Shown piece by piece: positions 30,806 to 33,271 of a stretch of DNA of 33,271 nucleotides. Where the stretch lies: assembly GCA_009379735.1 (NCBI GenBank), contig WHTB01000016.1, positions 1-33,271 of the forward strand. The letters are read 5' to 3'. Each line of letters begins with the position of its first letter. Within the stretch, counting starts at the first letter, position 1. Source of the DNA: Propionibacteriales bacterium (GTDB lineage Bacteria; Actinomycetota; Actinomycetes; Propionibacteriales; Nocardioidaceae). A program made the translations under genes and the position numbers. The notes beneath the pieces were generated by a model that did no database searches, was not told the origin of the DNA, and saw only the letters and a list, made by a program, of their open reading frames with translations.

Positions 30806-32121
30806 TGTACGCCGAGAACGGCGGCCACCTACGCGCCGAACTCAGCACTCTGCTCCGCCAGCACCGCGTGCAGCAGCGCCTCGGTGGCGCCGGAAGCCAC
30901 AGCATCCCCGAGACGACCACAGTCGACGAACGTCGGCTCCTTGGGGAACAGATCGGCCGCTACCGCCACTCAGTGCTCGTGTGGTGCGTTCAAGCCGTGC
31001 GCGCAGCCAACCCACGGATGAACCTCACCGTCACCAGCACACGGACCCGGGGTCCAGCCGAGGAACTGCGCCATCGCCTCGACGTCGCGGTCGAGCACTC
31101 CCCCGGCCTGCCGGCGCTCGATGAGCTGACCACCGAACAGCCGTTCGCGATGGTCGACTCCTGGCGACAGGTCGCCCGCGCCGCAACGTTCGGCGAACAC
31201 GACTTCGACGCTGGCCTCGGATACGGGCGGATCTCCCAGATCCAGTGCATGACCCTGCTCAAGGACGCCTCAGAAGTGGCCCGGGGCCTGGTCGGCCTCG
31301 ACCGCCGCTACGCCAACATCCCCGGCTGGCAATCCCTGAAAGACGCCGGCTGGCTCGGCCGTGCGGCCGAAGTGTGCTCAACCTTCGCCGGCTACGACGG
31401 GCCTGACTACACGATCGACCTCCGCGGGTGGCAGCCGCGACGCACGCTTGTCGAGGGACCCGGATTGCCCGGGCTGACCGGCGTTGTTCAGGCCCAGCAC
31501 AACCTGCTCGTCCACCTCGAAGAGTTCCCCGACGCTCGCAGCCTGCGTCTGGTGCTCGACTCCCAGCGCATCGTCTCCCGGGACGCCACCGCCCTGGACC
31601 CGACCGCAGCCGCAGACTGGGCACGGCGCGCGTCGACCTACCTCCGGCTGATCCACGCGACCCACGACATCGGTGGCATGGTCGGCAACGGCAGTCCGGC
31701 CGCTGGCGAGGCAGCCCTCGCCGCATGCCGCATGGAACGGTTCACCCGCGCCGTTCATGCCGGAACTGACACGGCCGTACCTGGAGCACTCCGGCACCTC
31801 GCGCGACTGGGACGCGAGATCGACGAACGCATCACCCAGGTAATCCGGCAGGGCGCCCGAGAGCGGATCTACTTCGCCCGCGTTCCCTTCCCACGCGTCG
31901 ACAAGGACGCGGCAGCTCTCGTGAAGTCGACTCGACAGCGCTATGTCCCGATGACGGCAGACGTGTGCCAAGAGCTCCTTGATCTGGTGAGCAACGACCT
32001 CCGACCCAACGCCGAGGCGCCCCAAGCACCGACGAGGGCCGCTGCGAGTCGAGAAGAACTCGCAGCAGCCCTCGTGCACCGTCCTGAGCCCCGGCGCACC
32101 AGGTCGGGACTGTCGTTGTGA
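30805..32121 (+). CDS. large helical hypothetical protein of mobile element
   Basis: This 438-residue protein has no membrane helix or signal. Its helical segments include LRAELSTLLRQHRVQQRLGG and HSVLVWCVQAVRAANPRMNL. SQIQCMTLLKDASEVARGLV follows, and near the end come ARERIYFARVPFPRVDK and RQRYVPMTADVCQELLDLV. The C-terminus is Arg-rich. It starts in the stop of the small helical gene and ends immediately against the convergent antitoxin gene (TGATCA at 32119-32124). Codon bias is strongly coding. The partnership with the 98-residue protein suggests a two-protein unit, but I cannot assign a role. Confidence 0.75.
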   Translation: MYAENGGHLRAELSTLLRQHRVQQRLGGAGSHSIPETTTVDERRLLGEQIGRYRHSVLVWCVQAVRAANPRMNLTVTSTRTRGPAEELRHRLDVAVEHSPGLPALDELTTEQPFAMVDSWRQVARAATFGEHDFDAGLGYGRISQIQCMTLLKDASEVARGLVGLDRRYANIPGWQSLKDAGWLGRAAEVCSTFAGYDGPDYTIDLRGWQPRRTLVEGPGLPGLTGVVQAQHNLLVHLEEFPDARSLRLVLDSQRIVSRDATALDPTAAADWARRASTYLRLIHATHDIGGMVGNGSPAAGEAALAACRMERFTRAVHAGTDTAVPGALRHLARLGREIDERITQVIRQGARERIYFARVPFPRVDKDAAALVKSTRQRYVPMTADVCQELLDLVSNDLRPNAEAPQAPTRAAASREELAAALVHRPEPRRTRSGLSL

Positions 32122-32445
32122 TCAGGCGCTGAGCGCCTTGCGCCGCACAGCAGCCAGATCGCTTTCGAGCCGGTCGAGCGCGGCCTTGAGGTCGTCGGCA
32201 GGTGCGATCGCCTGGAGCACGAGCATCCGAACCACCGTGGACACTGGCAGCCCGCGCTGGTCCGCGTACGCGGCCAGCTCGTCGAACTCCTCGTCACGGA
32301 AGCGGACCTGGAGATTCTTGGATCGTGCCGTCCCCCGGGTGACCTTCACGTGCGCGGGAAGCGGCGCGTTGGGGTCGCTCGTCGCCTCGGCTGCCTCAGC
32401 GGCTTCGGCCTCAGCTGCGAGCAAGTCCTCAATCTTGGTGCTCAT
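32122..32445 (-). CDS. ribbon-helix-helix antitoxin, BrnA-like
   Basis: This 107-residue protein has an Ala/Glu-rich helical head (residues 7-22) and the ribbon-helix-helix pattern NLQVRFRDEEFDELAAYADQ followed by RGLPVSTVVRMLVLQAI (about 44-80). That fold binds DNA as a dimer. It overlaps the toxin gene by 17 bases and lies downstream of it, the order seen in BrnT-BrnA type II systems, where the antitoxin both blocks the RNase toxin and represses the operon. The 23-base palindrome at 32744-32766 is its likely operator. Confidence 0.75.
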   Translation of the reverse strand: MSTKIEDLLAAEAEAAEAAEATSDPNAPLPAHVKVTRGTARSKNLQVRFRDEEFDELAAYADQRGLPVSTVVRMLVLQAIAPADDLKAALDRLESDLAAVRRKALSA

Positions 32446-32803
32446 CGGCTTCTCCCTCGCTCTGGTCGGCGTAGTACCGCCGGTCTCTCTGGTTCGCTGC
32501 CCACCCGTTGACGCCGTACTCGGTCCCGTCGTTCTCCAGCACGATCACGGTGATCACATCATCTGCGGTCACCGAGAACCCGATGATCCTGACGCTCTTG
32601 CCGCTCTCGCTGTTGTAGTCGGGGTCGATCACGACCCGGTTGGGGTCTTCGAGCGCCTCGTCCGCAATCGCTGGCGTGACGCCGTGGTTACGCTTCATGT
32701 AGGCGCCGCGCTGCGACCAGTCGACGCGCTCGAACACTCGACCATCGTAATGCATTGCATTACGATTCGGAAGAGGTGTCGGCGCCACGATCTCGTCGTT
32801 CAT
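32429..32803 (-). CDS. BrnT-like RNase toxin
   Basis: The 124-residue product has the BrnT-type core. FERVDWSQRGAYMKRNHGVT stands for the usual WD-x-K-x-x-x-N-x-x-KHG start, then ADEALEDPNRVVIDPDYNSE, SVRIIGFSVTADDVITVIVL and a terminal AANQRDRRYY for the catalytic Arg-rich end. BrnT toxins cut RNA and stop growth. ATG 32803 overlaps the recombinase stop as ATGA and has GGAGGGG eight bases upstream. The homologous part begins near a second ATG (32755) inside the palindrome, so a shorter product is possible. Toxin before antitoxin is the BrnTA order. The assignment is by pattern; the family resemblance is moderate. Confidence 0.7.
   Translation of the reverse strand: MNDEIVAPTPLPNRNAMHYDGRVFERVDWSQRGAYMKRNHGVTPAIADEALEDPNRVVIDPDYNSESGKSVRIIGFSVTADDVITVIVLENDGTEYGVNGWAANQRDRRYYADQSEGEADEHQD
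32744..32766 (-). promoter_or_regulatory. perfect 23-base palindrome, probable BrnA operator
   Basis: ATCGTAATGCA, one central base, and TGCATTACGAT form a perfect inverted repeat with 11-base arms. It covers codons 13-20 of the long toxin frame and includes the in-frame ATG 32755 at its centre. An RHH antitoxin would bind such a site. If so, a promoter for the toxin-antitoxin genes lies just upstream, inside the first codons of the long form. Confidence 0.6.
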
Positions 32804-33271
32804 GACTGCCCCTCCGCTCGCTTCGGGGCCAGCGACTCCAAGATCTCGGCCGTCACCGGATCGACTGCCTCGTCGGGCTGGATGTAATGCTCCTTGGTGA
32901 TCTTCGACGAGGTGTGCCCAAGCAGTTCGGCAGCGAGATCCGGCCCACTGGCCCGGTCAAGAACTGTCGCGACCGTGCGGCGGAAGGCATGCGGGGTGAC
33001 GCCCTCGATCCCGGCTTCCGACAGCACCGCCCGCAGGCGCCGGCGAATGTTGTTGGTCGTCAGAGGCGTGCCGTTGCGGGTGAAGAACAGCAAGTGATCC
33101 ACCTCCTCGGCACCAACGACGACGAGTCGTTGCCGGATCACCTCTGCTGCGAAGCTCGGGATCGACACCACACGTGTCGACTTCTGCGTCTTCGGGTGAG
33201 GCTGTCGGTAGGTCGGTTTGCCAGCCGGCGACACGATGGTGCCGCAGATCCGAACCGTTGCCGGGGAGACC
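32800..33271 (-). CDS. tyrosine recombinase, C-terminal part (cut by window edge)
   Basis: The frame is open to the window end; the visible 156 residues are the C-terminal catalytic part of a phage-type integrase. TQKSTRVVSIPSF contains the beta-hairpin Lys region, HAFRRTVATVL carries His-x2-Arg, and ELLGHTSSKITKEHYIQPD carries the second His and nucleophile Tyr. The first catalytic Arg lies beyond the edge. The stop overlaps the toxin start (ATGA), so integrase and toxin-antitoxin genes may be one transcript. With the recombinase at 20079-21095 it brackets the mobile region. Confidence 0.9.
   Translation of the reverse strand, partial: VSPATVRICGTIVSPAGKPTYRQPHPKTQKSTRVVSIPSFAAEVIRQRLVVVGAEEVDHLLFFTRNGTPLTTNNIRRRLRAVLSEAGIEGVTPHAFRRTVATVLDRASGPDLAAELLGHTSSKITKEHYIQPDEAVDPVTAEILESLAPKRAEGQS

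Overview
The window is high-GC DNA with strongly G/C-biased third codon positions. It has GTG/TTG starts, many 1-4 base ATGA/TGATG gene overlaps, and several genes that look leaderless (a TANNNT element 6-7 bases before the start codon). Together with the gene families (CmtR-like ArsR sensors, DUF4913, Tad-like genes) this points to an actinobacterium, plausibly of the Nocardioidaceae; the genus is inference.

Layout. (1) 1-1228, minus strand: a metal-resistance operon with a CmtR-like ArsR sensor, a short CDF-type transporter with a Cys-rich tail, and the start of a second CDF exporter cut by the window edge. 1236-1850 holds decayed coding sequence and perhaps one small membrane peptide. (2) 1903-10293: a two-component system (minus) divergent from a block (plus) with a purple-acid-type phosphatase, a secreted acidic repeat protein, an ABC-2 transporter (ATPase and two permeases), a lipoprotein and an MFS transporter. 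Related CCTCA/TCACAGC repeats precede the regulator, the phosphatase and the acidic protein, suggesting one regulon. (3) 10743-17891: a lipid-linked glycosylation cluster with a GT-C glycosyltransferase, a PAP2 phosphatase, a 770-residue DedA-PAP2-GT2 fusion, a GtrA flippase-like protein and a second two-component system. The proteins together could charge, flip, use, dephosphorylate and return a polyprenyl-phosphate carrier. (4) 17280-19888, minus: a second ArsR/CDF metal operon, whose CDF reading frame runs on antisense through the kinase gene, and a frameshifted crcB.

(5) 20079-33271: a mobile, mosaic region bounded by two tyrosine recombinases (the right one cut by the window edge). It carries an HTH regulator, two unrecognised proteins, the 3' part of an E1/ThiF-like gene, and a Tad-like fragment (secreted proteins, CpaB, CpaE/TadZ, CpaF) truncated at both ends and inserted between two oppositely oriented truncated genes. 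An SSB-like protein, a DUF4913 protein, two hypotheticals and a BrnT/BrnA-like toxin-antitoxin pair coupled to the right-hand recombinase follow. The whole looks like a scarred integrative/conjugative element.

The items most worth following are the three-domain DedA-PAP2-GT2 fusion in its glycosylation cluster, the E1-like remnant next to a 370-residue unknown protein, the doubly truncated Tad module, and the shared repeats of the first two-component regulon. No rRNA, tRNA or CRISPR array was seen.
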